Shown: positions 30,933 through 39,034, counted from the first letter of the stretch. The stretch: DNA of 64,000 nt from a virus (IMGVR_UViG_3300044691_000274:39538-103537); one strand, 5' to 3'. Numbers and translations are program-made. Notes: generated from the sequence alone by a model not told the origin.

Positions 30933-32041
30933 TGGCGGTCATCATCAAGAACTCGGGCAAGTCGGACAGCGGAGCCAAAGGCACGTCGATGGGGGACTTC
31001 CTCAAGGCTCTGCAGAAGGATCACGGCGAGGGGGTCGGCAGCTTCGGCGGCAAGCTTGTAGACGCCACACGTATCCCGACCGGGCTATTTCCGCTCGACC
31101 TCGCGCTCGGAGGCGGCCTGCCACGTGGCACTACGTCGATGATTTACGGTCCTGAGTCCAGCGGCAAGACGAACCTGGTCCTGCTCGCTATCGCAGCGCA
31201 CCAGCGTATGTGGCCCGACGCCATCAACGTGTTCTTCGACATCGAGCACTCTCTCGACCCGACTTGGGCCAAGCGGCTCGGCGTGAACATGGACAAGCTC
31301 GTCGTGATCTCCCCGAACTATGGCGAGCAACTTGTCGACATGGCCGAGAGCGCGCTCCGTACGCACGACTGCGGCATCGTCGCAATCGACAGCTTGGCAG
31401 CAATCCTGAGCACGGCTGAGTCCGAGAAGAGTGCTGAGGCCAACACGTACGGCGGCAATTCGATCCTGATCGCCAAGCTCGTGCGCAAGACGACCAACGC
31501 CATCATGCAGGCGTCTAAGGCCGGCCGCTCGCCAACACTGTTCTACGTCAACCAGATCAGGAGCAAGATCGGCATCGTCTACGGCAATCCGGAGAGCATT
31601 CCGGGAGGCAACGCCCCGAAGTTCCAGTGCAACGTCATCCTGCGCGTCTACGGCAAGAATGAGATGGACACGAAGATCAGCGCCGTTATGCCGGTAAAGA
31701 AATTAGTAAAGTTCATCGTGGCCAAGCGTAAATGCCCTATGCTTAGTGAGTCCGGAATATTTTCGATGGTGACGCTACCGCATAAGGGCCTGGAGATTGG
31801 CCAGTGTGACGACTTCAATACGGTCAGTGAATACCTGAAAACCTTCGGCCAGTTCGAGAAGGACCCGAAAAAGGGTTGGCTGATCTGCGGCCAGCACTAC
31901 GACACGATCGAGCCGTTTAAGACCAAGCTCTACGTGGACAAGGTGTTCGGAAACGAGATCAGGTCGAGCATCATCAAACGGATGTTGGAGTCCGGCGACC
32001 TCCTGCCAGAGGGTGAGAAGGAAGAAGAGGAGGCAGCGTGA
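30932..32041 (+). CDS. RecA/UvsX-like recombinase
   Basis: 369 aa from ATG 30932. N-terminal TGLFPLDLALGGGLPRG, Walker A GPESSGKTN (~73), Walker B-like GIVAIDSLAA (~152), then FYVNQIRSKIG and the glycine-rich GGNAPKF that marks the L2/filament region. C-terminal tail acidic (EGEKEEEEAA). Catalyses strand exchange for recombination-dependent replication and repair. Followed by two or three nucleases in the same operon. Confidence 0.93.
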   Translation: MAVIIKNSGKSDSGAKGTSMGDFLKALQKDHGEGVGSFGGKLVDATRIPTGLFPLDLALGGGLPRGTTSMIYGPESSGKTNLVLLAIAAHQRMWPDAINVFFDIEHSLDPTWAKRLGVNMDKLVVISPNYGEQLVDMAESALRTHDCGIVAIDSLAAILSTAESEKSAEANTYGGNSILIAKLVRKTTNAIMQASKAGRSPTLFYVNQIRSKIGIVYGNPESIPGGNAPKFQCNVILRVYGKNEMDTKISAVMPVKKLVKFIVAKRKCPMLSESGIFSMVTLPHKGLEIGQCDDFNTVSEYLKTFGQFEKDPKKGWLICGQHYDTIEPFKTKLYVDKVFGNEIRSSIIKRMLESGDLLPEGEKEEEEAA

Positions 32042-32394
32042 TGGACCTCCCTTACCTCCGGCGCCGCGAAGAGCACAAGATCGGCAAGGCTGGTCGGGCG
32101 TCTGAAAAGCGCTTGATCAAGCAGCTGGGAGGTCGCGGGCGTCCCGCGTCCGGCGCCATGGTCGGGGCTAAGGGGGACATCGACCTCGGCACGGTGCTGC
32201 TGGAGGCCAAGTCCACGACGTCGGCCAGCATCTCGGTCAAGCACGACTGGCTGGCCAAGATCGCCCACGAGGCGCGCTCCGAGGGGAAGACCCCGGCGCT
32301 GTCCATCTCGTTCGTGGGGGTCGGCGGCGGGCCGGCCTTCCATGACGGGGAATGGGTGATGATCCCGCGATACAAGTTCGAGGAAATGCTCTGA
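32041..32394 (+). CDS. PD-(D/E)XK nuclease, Hjc-like resolvase candidate
   Basis: 117 aa from ATG 32041, overlapping the RecA stop. Pattern: KAGRASEKRLIKQLGGRGRPASGAM, VGAKGDIDLG (metal-binding D), LLEAKST (E-x-K) and PALSISFVG. This is the Holliday-junction resolvase-like branch of the PD-(D/E)XK fold. Together with the RuvC-like gene at 33299 the phage would encode two junction nucleases. Confidence 0.8.
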   Translation: MDLPYLRRREEHKIGKAGRASEKRLIKQLGGRGRPASGAMVGAKGDIDLGTVLLEAKSTTSASISVKHDWLAKIAHEARSEGKTPALSISFVGVGGGPAFHDGEWVMIPRYKFEEML

Positions 32395-33302
32395 TGGCAA
32401 TGAAGTTCCTCGCCAAGATCAAGCACCCTGGTCCGGAGCAGAGCGTCAAATTCCTGCTCCACCAATACCTTAACGACAGCGAGCCCGAGCGGACGATGGC
32501 GACCGTCCATGCGTCCGAGCTGACCAAGCCGGACGGGTTCTGCCCGCGCGCCTACGCGCTCAGCGACGTGACGCATCAGAAGCCAGGCGTCCGGTGGCTA
32601 TCGACTTCCGAGAACATGACGTTCGCGCTGGGGCGCGCCGTGGAGAAGAAGGTGGTCGAAACCTTCGCGGACATGGGCAAGGCGATCTGCCATTGGGAAT
32701 GCCTCGCGTGCAAGCATCTGCACCAGTTCACGAGCCGTCCGTTCGGTTGCCAAAAATGCAGCTGCAAGGCGTTCAAGCCGGTCGAGGTGCGCTTTCAAAG
32801 TGCAGTTAATGGCGCGTCATGCGGCATCGACATGCTCGTGACCCTGGGCGAAGGCAAGCTCCGGCCGGTCGAGCTAAAGACCATGGCGGCCGACGAGTTC
32901 AAGTCCCTCCAGGCGCCGCTTGCCGAGCACCGGCTGCGCACCAACCTCTACCTGCGGCTGATCGCCGAGAGCGACCACAACTGGTCGAACATGGTGGCCA
33001 CGGACCGCGCGCTGATCCTCTACATCTCGAAGTCCGCCTACGGCTGCGCCGATCCATCGCTGGCGGCCTGGGGCCTCAAGGAGAAGTTCAGCCCGTTCAA
33101 GGAGTTCGAGGTCACGAGGGACGACAAGGAAACAGACTACCTCGCCAACCGCGCAATCGTCGTCAAGAGCTTCCGGGACGGCGTGATCGGGGTGCCCGCC
33201 GGCATATGCCCAACGGCCATGACTAAGCGCGCGTGCAGCTGCGCTCTCCGGATACCGTGCTTCTCCGGGGCACACCCCGCAACCTATGAGTGGGCGCAAT
33301 GA
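32394..33302 (+). CDS. Cas4/RecB-like Fe-S nuclease with zinc insertion
   Basis: 302 aa. First cysteine in GFCPRAY (~50) and a C-terminal cluster CPTAMTKRACSCALRIPC (~272-290) fit the split Fe-S cluster of Cas4/AddB-type nucleases. Nuclease core: CGIDMLVTLGEGKLRPVELKT (D ~145, E-x-K ~159-161). An extra zinc knuckle, CLACKHLHQ ... CQKCSC (~100-124), sits between. Probably end resection for recombination. Stop overlaps the next ATG. Confidence 0.82.
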   Translation: MAMKFLAKIKHPGPEQSVKFLLHQYLNDSEPERTMATVHASELTKPDGFCPRAYALSDVTHQKPGVRWLSTSENMTFALGRAVEKKVVETFADMGKAICHWECLACKHLHQFTSRPFGCQKCSCKAFKPVEVRFQSAVNGASCGIDMLVTLGEGKLRPVELKTMAADEFKSLQAPLAEHRLRTNLYLRLIAESDHNWSNMVATDRALILYISKSAYGCADPSLAAWGLKEKFSPFKEFEVTRDDKETDYLANRAIVVKSFRDGVIGVPAGICPTAMTKRACSCALRIPCFSGAHPATYEWAQ

Positions 33303-33859
33303 TCTCGCTAGCGAAGAAGAGCGGCCGAAAGTTCACCAGCTTAGGCATCGACCCTTCCACTGTCGCGACAGGCGTCGTTATGCTGGAGGAGTCCGGAACC
33401 AGGCTCCCCACCGTCCTGTGGCAAGACGAGATCAAGGTCGCCGGCGCCGGCATCCAGCGCAACGCGACGATCGTATCGATCATCATGAAGGCGATCCTGG
33501 CCAACAAGCCGGACATCATCGTGATGGAGGGCTACAGCCTGAACATGAAGAACGCGGCCAGCGTGATCCCGCTCGTCGAGTTGGGCGGCATGTTACGCTT
33601 CATGCTTAAGATCGAGGGCCTGAAGTGGTTCGACCCGCGCGCCGGGCAGCTGAAGCAGTTCGCCACCGGCAAGGGAAACTCGCCCAAGGACGTCGTCATG
33701 ATGCACGTCTTCAAGCGTTGGGAGTTCGAGAGTGCAACTAATAACATCGGTGACGCTTACGTCTGCGCCGCGATGGGGTTGGCGCGCGCCGAGCGCCTGC
33801 CTGGGATCACGCTCCCTATGAAGTGCATCGTCGGCGAAATGAAAGAAAACATGAACTGA
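33299..33859 (+). CDS. RuvC-like Holliday junction resolvase
   Basis: 186 aa from ATG 33299. RNase H-fold acidic residues in order: D in LGIDPSTVATG (~17), E in VMEGYSL (~76) and D in GDAYVCAAMG (~151). A conserved basic stretch lies before the last motif. Resolves junctions produced by the RecA-like protein. Last gene of the helicase-recombinase operon. Confidence 0.85.
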   Translation: MISLAKKSGRKFTSLGIDPSTVATGVVMLEESGTRLPTVLWQDEIKVAGAGIQRNATIVSIIMKAILANKPDIIVMEGYSLNMKNAASVIPLVELGGMLRFMLKIEGLKWFDPRAGQLKQFATGKGNSPKDVVMMHVFKRWEFESATNNIGDAYVCAAMGLARAERLPGITLPMKCIVGEMKENMN

Positions 33860-33875
33860 CGCCTGCATTTCCGTT

Positions 33876-33903
33876 TGCAATTATTTGCACGGCGAGCTAT
33901 CGT
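33876..33903 (+). promoter_or_regulatory. TGCA box (TGCAATTATTTGCA) overlapping a promoter
   Basis: Box 33876-33889. Its left half plus one base gives TTGCAA (33875-33880); 17 nt on is TATCGT (33898-33903) preceded by GAGC. Drives the 33945 gene. A protein on the box would cover the -35. Confidence 0.8.
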
Positions 33904-33944
33904 CCACCCATCGGTTTTCACCGAATGCCAGGAGGGCAGCTAAA

Positions 33945-35180
33945 ATGGAAACTAACAGCGCTTCGTTGACTATGTTGCAGAACGCTGGTGCGAAGGCCAA
34001 GGCCGTCGACGCCGAGTTGGAAAAGCCTGTCACGGCCGAGGGCGACGCGGTTGTCGACATCGACGTCGATGACATGACCACCGAGCAGCTTGACGGTCTC
34101 GTGCAGGCGCAAGGGGTCGAGACCCCGGAAGAATGGGCCGGCTGGGACGTCGTCGCCAAGCGCGCGTGGCTCAACCAGACCTTCGGCACCCCACCCGGCG
34201 AGGTCACAGTCGGCGAAGTGCTCAACGTTGAGACGCCTGCTGCGTCCGAGGCGGACCCGGCAGTCATCGCAGCTGACGCACTCGTCGAGGTGGCCAAGCC
34301 CAAGAAGGGCAAGGGCAAGAAGGCCAAGGCGTCCACTGCACTCAGCACGGATGTCGCCAAAGACGGTGTCATCGTCGAGGCGGACCCGCTGCTCGATATG
34401 GTCCACGAAATCGAGAATATGAAGGAAAAGGAGGTTTACGACGTGATCGCGGTCCTCATGGAGCAGACCGACATCACGCACTTCAAGCTCGGCGGCATAC
34501 TCTCCATCGCCTCGGCCAACCAGTGGTTCCAGGGTTACGCCTCGTTCCGCGAGTTCGTCGAAGGCAAGTACGGCCTGGCCTACCGCAAGGCGATGTACCT
34601 GATCGAGATTTACAACAAGCTCGCAAACAGCGGCATCCCTTGGGAGAAGTTCAAGGACCTCGGCTGGACCAAAATTCAAGTGATCGCGCGCATCGTGAAC
34701 AAGGATAACGTCGACCAGTGGGTCGCCATCGCCACCGAGCAGAACCTCATGACCCTGCTCGAAACGGTCAAGAGCGCGCTGTCCAAAAAGCCCGACCAGA
34801 TCGAGGGCGAAGTCAAGACGGTCACGACCATGTCCTTCAAGGTCCACCAGGACCAGAAGATCAGCATTGACTCGGCGATCGCCAAGGCCAAAGAGGCTGC
34901 AGGGACGGACGTCGGAACGGTCGCGCTCGACTTCATCTGCATCGAATACCTCGGCGGGCAGTCACTGGCCCAGCGCATCGCGACGGTCGGACCCTCACAG
35001 GCCGGCAAGGCGGTCGCCCAGGCGTTCGCCGCGAACGAAGAGATGCTCACCTCCTTCATGGTCGAGATCGGCTTCAAGGAGGCCCTAAGCGCGGTTGCAG
35101 CCACGGCGCCGCAATACGACATCACGGTCGACACCAAGCCGACCGGCAACGAACAAGGCGGACAGCAAGAAGCCGCCTGA
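33945..35180 (+). CDS. Unknown protein, paralogue of 36289 product; possible DNA binder
   Basis: 411 aa from ATG 33945 (GGAGG 9 nt upstream). Residues 1-135 acidic/low complexity, then KPKKGKGKKAKAS. Residues ~185-290 carry EGKYGLAYRKAMYLIEIYNKL ... GWTKIQVIARIVNKDN, clearly matching the shorter protein at 36289 (RKAYYLVEVSR ... KWTKLQLIGKYVKPDN). The helix pattern looks like a DNA- or nucleoprotein-binding domain; that is inference. Own promoter upstream and a strong terminator downstream make it a one-gene unit, suggesting high expression. Confidence 0.75.
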   Translation: METNSASLTMLQNAGAKAKAVDAELEKPVTAEGDAVVDIDVDDMTTEQLDGLVQAQGVETPEEWAGWDVVAKRAWLNQTFGTPPGEVTVGEVLNVETPAASEADPAVIAADALVEVAKPKKGKGKKAKASTALSTDVAKDGVIVEADPLLDMVHEIENMKEKEVYDVIAVLMEQTDITHFKLGGILSIASANQWFQGYASFREFVEGKYGLAYRKAMYLIEIYNKLANSGIPWEKFKDLGWTKIQVIARIVNKDNVDQWVAIATEQNLMTLLETVKSALSKKPDQIEGEVKTVTTMSFKVHQDQKISIDSAIAKAKEAAGTDVGTVALDFICIEYLGGQSLAQRIATVGPSQAGKAVAQAFAANEEMLTSFMVEIGFKEALSAVAATAPQYDITVDTKPTGNEQGGQQEAA

Positions 35181-35208
35181 CGCGCGGCCCACACCGCGCG
35201 AAACTTGG

Positions 35209-35235
35209 GCCGGGGGGGCAACCCCCGGTCTTTTT
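35209..35235 (+). terminator. Intrinsic terminator after 33945 gene
   Basis: Stem CCGGGGG (35210-35216) pairs with CCCCCGG (35222-35228), followed by TCTTTTT. Ends the single-gene transcript before the next box and promoter. Confidence 0.9.
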
Positions 35236-35240
35236 CATGA

Positions 35241-35291
35241 TGCAAGTAACTGCAGAATTTTCTTGACTCGGCTCCGCCGCAGAGCGACAAG
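35241..35291 (+). promoter_or_regulatory. TGCA box plus TTGACT promoter
   Basis: Box TGCAAGTAACTGCA (35241-35254), 8-nt gap, TTGACT (35263-35268), weak -10 GACAAG 17 nt later. The AACAGGAGGTT ribosome site follows at 35304. Confidence 0.7.
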
Positions 35292-35323
35292 GTCCACGCG
35301 CATCAACAGGAGGTTGATCCACC

Positions 35324-36124
35324 GTGTCTACCGCTACCATGGTCTACCCTGACAAGAAGCTGGCAGAGGCCATCCTCGCCAAGGTCCAGAAGCACCGCCC
35401 GCACCAGAAGTGGACCATCCGGGACCTGCCTCACGGCTTCCACGTCACCCGGCAGCTCCACATTGACCTCTCGAAGACATTGGCCGCCGCGCCAGGGGCT
35501 GCAGAGCAGGTCGACCACGTATTCAGCCCAGAGCTAATGGCGGCGCTGGAGGAGTCGGCCAACATTTCCAAGAAGAAAAAGAAGACCGCGTCCGAGGAGC
35601 TATTGGACAACCTGGCCACGCTGAGCGCCGAGAAGGAAGAGGCCCCGCTCGGGCCGTGGACGGGAGGCGTGACCTCCACGATCAAATCCAAGGGGCCAAG
35701 CATCCAGCAGATCGCGAAGGGCGCTCCGTTCCCCAAATTTGAGAACGTGGGCGTGACGCCGCCCTGCGAGTTCAGCATGGGAATGACCGAGGAGGCCAAG
35801 TGGCATCAAAAAGGCCAGCACGTCACTGGCCTTCCCGGCAAGCCTAGCGTCGTGGAGACCAAGGTCGCCGGACTGAAGATCAAGAAGGCCCAGGAGATGC
35901 CTCTGGCCAATTACCTGATGCTGGCCGCGACCACGCCCGCCTCGATCAATTATAAGTTCTTCCTGTCCAGCATCGACGAAGGCTGGATACACATCAAGTA
36001 CAAAGGGCAAAACGTGAGCATCGGCAAGTCGTCGGTACTGGCCTACACTGTTGCGACAAGCAAGAAGCTCGTACATATCTTGCTTCCGAACGCTTACGCC
36101 CAGAAGAAAGGCTTTTCTTTTTAA
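35324..36124 (+). CDS. Unknown 266-residue protein, single-gene unit
   Basis: GTG start 11 nt after AGGAGG. N-terminal helices (YPDKKLAEAILAKVQKH), a Lys-rich patch (SKKKKKTASEE), then an aromatic/Pro-rich C-terminal domain (INYKFFLSSIDEGWIHIKYKGQNVSIG). No family recognised. It is flanked by box/promoter elements on both sides, so it is probably separately regulated. Confidence 0.72.
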   Translation: MSTATMVYPDKKLAEAILAKVQKHRPHQKWTIRDLPHGFHVTRQLHIDLSKTLAAAPGAAEQVDHVFSPELMAALEESANISKKKKKTASEELLDNLATLSAEKEEAPLGPWTGGVTSTIKSKGPSIQQIAKGAPFPKFENVGVTPPCEFSMGMTEEAKWHQKGQHVTGLPGKPSVVETKVAGLKIKKAQEMPLANYLMLAATTPASINYKFFLSSIDEGWIHIKYKGQNVSIGKSSVLAYTVATSKKLVHILLPNAYAQKKGFSF

Positions 36125-36188
36125 CTCTATTGGCTCGAACGTGTTGCAAACAAGATACAATTCGAGCAATATTGAGAGGCAAGCGACA

Positions 36189-36239
36189 ACCAGTTAACTG
36201 CATAAAACGGTTGACTCCTGGTGTGTTGTCGCGAACATG
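36189..36239 (+). promoter_or_regulatory. Degenerate TGCA box plus TTGACT promoter
   Basis: ACCAGTTAACTGCA (36189-36202; first two bases off), 8-nt gap, TTGACT (36211-36216), poor -10 (AACATG). Same geometry as 35241. Confidence 0.55.
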
Positions 36240-36288
36240 GACGGCCCGATTGCACGAGGCAGCGGGATAATTAAAGTAGGAGGAGCAA

Positions 36289-36831
36289 TTGGCGCTCTCG
36301 ACGGAAGACTTGTTCGATAAGGCCCTGCATCAAGCGGGCGGAGTGAACGACGACAACTTTTTGGAACTCGGCAGGTCGCTGAGGCAGCTCCAGGATCGTG
36401 ATCCAGAGCTGTTCAAGAAAATCGTATCGAAGTCGGACGTAGGCCGCCGGAAGGCTTACTACCTGGTGGAGGTGAGTCGCACGTTCGATCCCCTGCCGGT
36501 GCCGCGCTCGCGGCTCAAGAAGATCAAGTGGACCAAGCTCCAGTTGATCGGCAAATACGTGAAGCCCGACAACCTCGAAGAACTGCTGACCTTGGCGGAG
36601 ACACACAACGCCAAGGAACTCCAGAGACACCTTCGGGGGGAGAAGACGTTGGGTGGCAACGCGCACTGCGTGCTGATGTATTTCAGCCCGAAGGACTATG
36701 AGGAGGTCGAGGAGGAACTCGTCAAACACGGCGCCAAACACTCGACTGGCTCCGGCGGGCGCGTTGGCCTCTCCAACAAGGAGTCGGCCCTGCTCAGCTT
36801 GATCAGGAAGATCAAAGAGACCGCATCGTAG
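36289..36831 (+). CDS. Short paralogue of the 33945 protein
   Basis: 180 aa, TTG start 5 nt after AGGAGGAG. Shares the central helical domain of the 33945 product: VGRRKAYYLVEVSR, then LKKIKWTKLQLIGKYVKPDNLEEL. It lacks the acidic N-terminus. C-terminal part (VLMYFSPKDYEEVEEELVKHG) is basic and helical. Followed by its own terminator. A candidate DNA-binding regulator or architectural protein. Confidence 0.75.
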   Translation: MALSTEDLFDKALHQAGGVNDDNFLELGRSLRQLQDRDPELFKKIVSKSDVGRRKAYYLVEVSRTFDPLPVPRSRLKKIKWTKLQLIGKYVKPDNLEELLTLAETHNAKELQRHLRGEKTLGGNAHCVLMYFSPKDYEEVEEELVKHGAKHSTGSGGRVGLSNKESALLSLIRKIKETAS

Positions 36832-36836
36832 ACCAG

Positions 36837-36860
36837 CCGGGGCTAGAGCGCCCCGGTTTT
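36837..36860 (+). terminator. Intrinsic terminator
   Basis: Stem CCGGGGC (36837-36843) with GCCCCGG (36850-36856), 6-nt loop, then TTTT. Ends the 36289 unit. Confidence 0.88.
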
Positions 36861-36873
36861 GGGACCCAACGTG

Positions 36874-36887
36874 TGCAATTATTTGCA
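36874..36887 (+). promoter_or_regulatory. TGCA box, TGCAATTATTTGCA
   Basis: Exact match between terminator and ATG 36900, 12 nt before the start and overlapping nothing else. Confidence 0.85.
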
Positions 36888-36899
36888 CGAAAGGACGTC

Positions 36900-37133
36900 A
36901 TGAACGAGATCGCAAAGAAGGCAGCAGAACGCGGGCCTAGCTTTGACGAGCAAGCCAAGGTGATCCAAGTGATCGAGACCACGCTGTTCCGCAAGGGCGC
37001 GGGTACGCCGGAGAGCCCGCTGCGCTGCGTCACGCAATACTGGACCCTGGACGGCAAGCTCTTGGCCGAGGTCGACCCTGTGCAGGAGTCGCGCGGGACC
37101 CGCCCGACCGCAAGGCTCTCGTCGGATGGCTGA
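36900..37133 (+). CDS. Small protein of unknown function
   Basis: 77 aa from ATG 36900 after AAAGGAC. FDEQAKVIQVIETTLFRKGAG, then RCVTQYWTLDGKLLAEVDP: likely a small alpha/beta protein. First of a run of overlapping small genes; overlaps the next start by 8 nt. Confidence 0.7.
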   Translation: MNEIAKKAAERGPSFDEQAKVIQVIETTLFRKGAGTPESPLRCVTQYWTLDGKLLAEVDPVQESRGTRPTARLSSDG

Positions 37134-37452
37134 TCCAGTCCTGGAGACCTTCACCTGTCCCTGGTGCAAGAAGCCAGTCCGCACGTTCTGGGACGGCGAT
37201 CAGGGCGGCATGCTCTCTGACTACGAGTCGACCCTGATCGGGGACTGCGTGTTCCACAGCAAGTGCTGGGACGCTCTCGTCGAGAAGCACCCGCCTGGCG
37301 CCCAACCAAAAGACGAGGACGACCTGATCATGGTCGGGGACCTCGATACCAGTCCGTGGGCGCCCTCGGGGTTGAGGGCCATGGCCTACTGGCTGTTGAT
37401 CATCGGGGGCCTGACGTGGCTCGACTGGTTTCTGGATTGGATTTCCTCATGA
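37126..37452 (+). CDS. Zinc-ribbon protein with C-terminal membrane anchor
   Basis: 108 aa. TCPWCKKPVRTFWDG with a second pair near VFHSKCWDAL gives a treble-clef-like site. A C-terminal hydrophobic helix (MAYWLLIIGGLTWLDWFLDW) would anchor it in the membrane. Function unknown. Confidence 0.7.
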   Translation: MADPVLETFTCPWCKKPVRTFWDGDQGGMLSDYESTLIGDCVFHSKCWDALVEKHPPGAQPKDEDDLIMVGDLDTSPWAPSGLRAMAYWLLIIGGLTWLDWFLDWISS

Positions 37453-37643
37453 ACACCGACCTGATCCTAGAAGCCCTCGACCTGTACCGCGATCAGATAA
37501 GTGAGTCGAACCAGCTGCGTGGCAAGGAGAACGCTGCACGGCCGCTCGACCAGCGTTGGCTAACCCAGGATGGAGAGAGCCGCCGCGCCACGGTGGACGA
37601 GTGCAAGAAGCGCGTCCTTGACGCTGCCAGGAGATCGTCATGA
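37449..37643 (+). CDS. Small helical protein
   Basis: 64 aa, ATG overlapping the upstream TGA. LILEALDLYRDQISESNQLRGKE and a basic C-terminus (ECKKRVLDAARRSS). Unknown role. Confidence 0.65.
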   Translation: MNTDLILEALDLYRDQISESNQLRGKENAARPLDQRWLTQDGESRRATVDECKKRVLDAARRSS

Positions 37644-37822
37644 CAGTCAAGAAAGCGGCAGTTGAGCGCATCTATGCGAGCAGCCTTGAAGAAGTGCTGG
37701 CGATCATGGAGCAGCGCCACCCTGGCTTCAAGCGCGTCAAGTGCGTGCTGTGCAAGGGCGACGATCCGCACTGCTTGGGCTGTTCGCCTGAAGGTGTTTC
37801 GACAAAGGGGACACGCCAGTGA
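37640..37822 (+). CDS. Small zinc-binding protein
   Basis: 60 aa, 4-nt overlap with the upstream gene. C-terminal VKCVLCKGDDPHCLGCSPEG (CxxC ... HCxxC) suggests one zinc site; the N-terminal part is helical. Unknown role. Confidence 0.68.
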   Translation: MTVKKAAVERIYASSLEEVLAIMEQRHPGFKRVKCVLCKGDDPHCLGCSPEGVSTKGTRQ

Positions 37823-38094
37823 CCACCGAACGCTTGATCCCCATCACCTTCGTCGGGCCGGTCATCAACGCGGGGGCCAGATACGGCAAGCGCACGTGGT
37901 GCTTCCTGCTCATGCAGCCGGACAGCGACGCGCCGCTCAAGCTCGAATACAAAACCAAGAAAGAGGCAACGCTCGCGCGGATCGCCATGCTCGAAACTCC
38001 GCGCCTGGTCGACGTCCCGACCGTCCGGTTGTTCGGCGCCATCGAGATCGCGCTCAAGCAGGCGGCAGAGATGGCCGATAACAAGGGCGGCTGA
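37819..38094 (+). CDS. Unknown small protein
   Basis: 91 aa, GTG start overlapping by 4 nt. ITFVGPVINAGARYGKRTWCFLLMQPD and ATLARIAMLETPRLVDVPTV. Last gene of the overlapping run beginning at 36900. Confidence 0.65.
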   Translation: MTTERLIPITFVGPVINAGARYGKRTWCFLLMQPDSDAPLKLEYKTKKEATLARIAMLETPRLVDVPTVRLFGAIEIALKQAAEMADNKGG

Positions 38095-38273
38095 TAAATC
38101 CGAGTTCACGAACGCGTGATCTTCAGAAACTGTTCCGCTGATGTGACTCCACATATTTGGGGGTTTTTGTACGAAACCGGACATAGCCTTCGTCCTAGCC
38201 GCTGCTACATTCCTTAAGCAAAACAGCGACCTACACGGCTTTTGCAGTCAACGGCATCATTCACATGTGAACA
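38095..38273. other. Non-coding stretch
   Basis: No convincing gene. It contains a weak near-copy of the box, TGCAGTCAACGGCA (38244-38257), and TTTGGGGGTTTTTG at about 38156, with no clear hairpin. Base composition is AT-richer than the flanks. Confidence 0.5.
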
Positions 38274-38783
38274 GTGTGCCCGCCGAAGGTCCAGTGGAAA
38301 TACCCAAAAAGTGATGCTACCCATCAGAAATACTACTGGTTCGTGGGCGCGCATGAGGCATGCCCGACCGTGGTGGGGGAGGCCACTTTGCCTAGCACAA
38401 CTGACGCCCCGTTTTGGCTGCCACGTTTCGGACCCGAGGGCGGCTTCGTCATGTATTCCTGGACGCTACGCTTCGCCTTCAGATCGGGGGTACCGGCGTT
38501 TCACCGCGTACCCGTCGAAGTTGATCCTGGGCGAGACCGGTCCGACGTCGAGCGAAACCTCACGACAGCCTACGGACTAAGTATTCGTAGGGAACTGAAA
38601 AGCGACGAGGACAAGAGGCCCCGTCCAGCGATCGTGGAATGGTTATATGCCCGATGCAGTATCAAGAAAGTCCCGCATGGTGGTGCTGGCATACGCGGTC
38701 CTTGGCTCGATCGAAGCCCCGTCGACCAAGGACGTCTCAGACTCGGAGGTTTACGCGATGCTGTCGCGGGAGTTCGCTCTTAA
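38274..38783 (+). CDS. Doubtful gene, perhaps the 5' part of a frameshifted gene
   Basis: GTG-initiated frame of 169 codons with no ribosome site. The first ~130 residues have a protein-like composition (YYWFVGAHEACP, KSDEDKRPRPAIVEWLYARC). The tail is a shadow of the better gene at 38647 in another frame, overlapping it by 137 nt. Either an independent gene, or the front of one gene broken by an indel near 38660 (AAGAAAGTCCC). Confidence 0.35.
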   Translation: MCPPKVQWKYPKSDATHQKYYWFVGAHEACPTVVGEATLPSTTDAPFWLPRFGPEGGFVMYSWTLRFAFRSGVPAFHRVPVEVDPGRDRSDVERNLTTAYGLSIRRELKSDEDKRPRPAIVEWLYARCSIKKVPHGGAGIRGPWLDRSPVDQGRLRLGGLRDAVAGVRS

Positions 38784-38937
38784 AGCGGCCAACGCAAGCA
38801 AGATCGTTCGTAAACGGAGAGGCAAGGGCAAGCCAGCCCTCATCGAATTTGGCAAACCCATACTTATCGAACATCCACAGCCCGCACTCATCGAACGCGA
38901 GCTGTTGATATGGGTCAAACCAAAAGACGCCGCCTAG
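38647..38937 (+). CDS. Unknown small protein with winged-helix-like N-terminus
   Basis: 96 aa from ATG 38647 (ATG 38677 is an alternative). SDSEVYAMLSREFALKAANASKIVRKRRGKG resembles a DNA-binding wing/helix pair. Then a short repeat (ALIEFGKP, ILIEHPQP, ALIERE). A terminator follows at once. Confidence 0.6.
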   Translation: MPDAVSRKSRMVVLAYAVLGSIEAPSTKDVSDSEVYAMLSREFALKAANASKIVRKRRGKGKPALIEFGKPILIEHPQPALIERELLIWVKPKDAA

Positions 38938-38945
38938 AAGGAGGA

Positions 38946-38971
38946 CCGGGGAACTCAACCCCGGCTCTTTT
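38946..38971 (+). terminator. Intrinsic terminator
   Basis: Stem CCGGGG (38946-38951) with CCCCGG (38959-38964), loop AACTCAA, then CTCTTTT. Confidence 0.88.
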
Positions 38972-38983
38972 CATTAACGATCA

Positions 38984-39034
38984 TGCAGCTAACTGCATAT
39001 TCCAGTTGACTCGTCCGGAGGCCATCCATATGCT
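38984..39034 (+). promoter_or_regulatory. TGCA box plus well-formed promoter
   Basis: Box TGCAGCTAACTGCA (38984-38997), 8-nt gap, TTGACT (39006-39011), 17 nt, TATGCT (39029-39034). The best example of the box-8-nt-promoter arrangement; it starts the RMF-like transcript. Confidence 0.85.
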
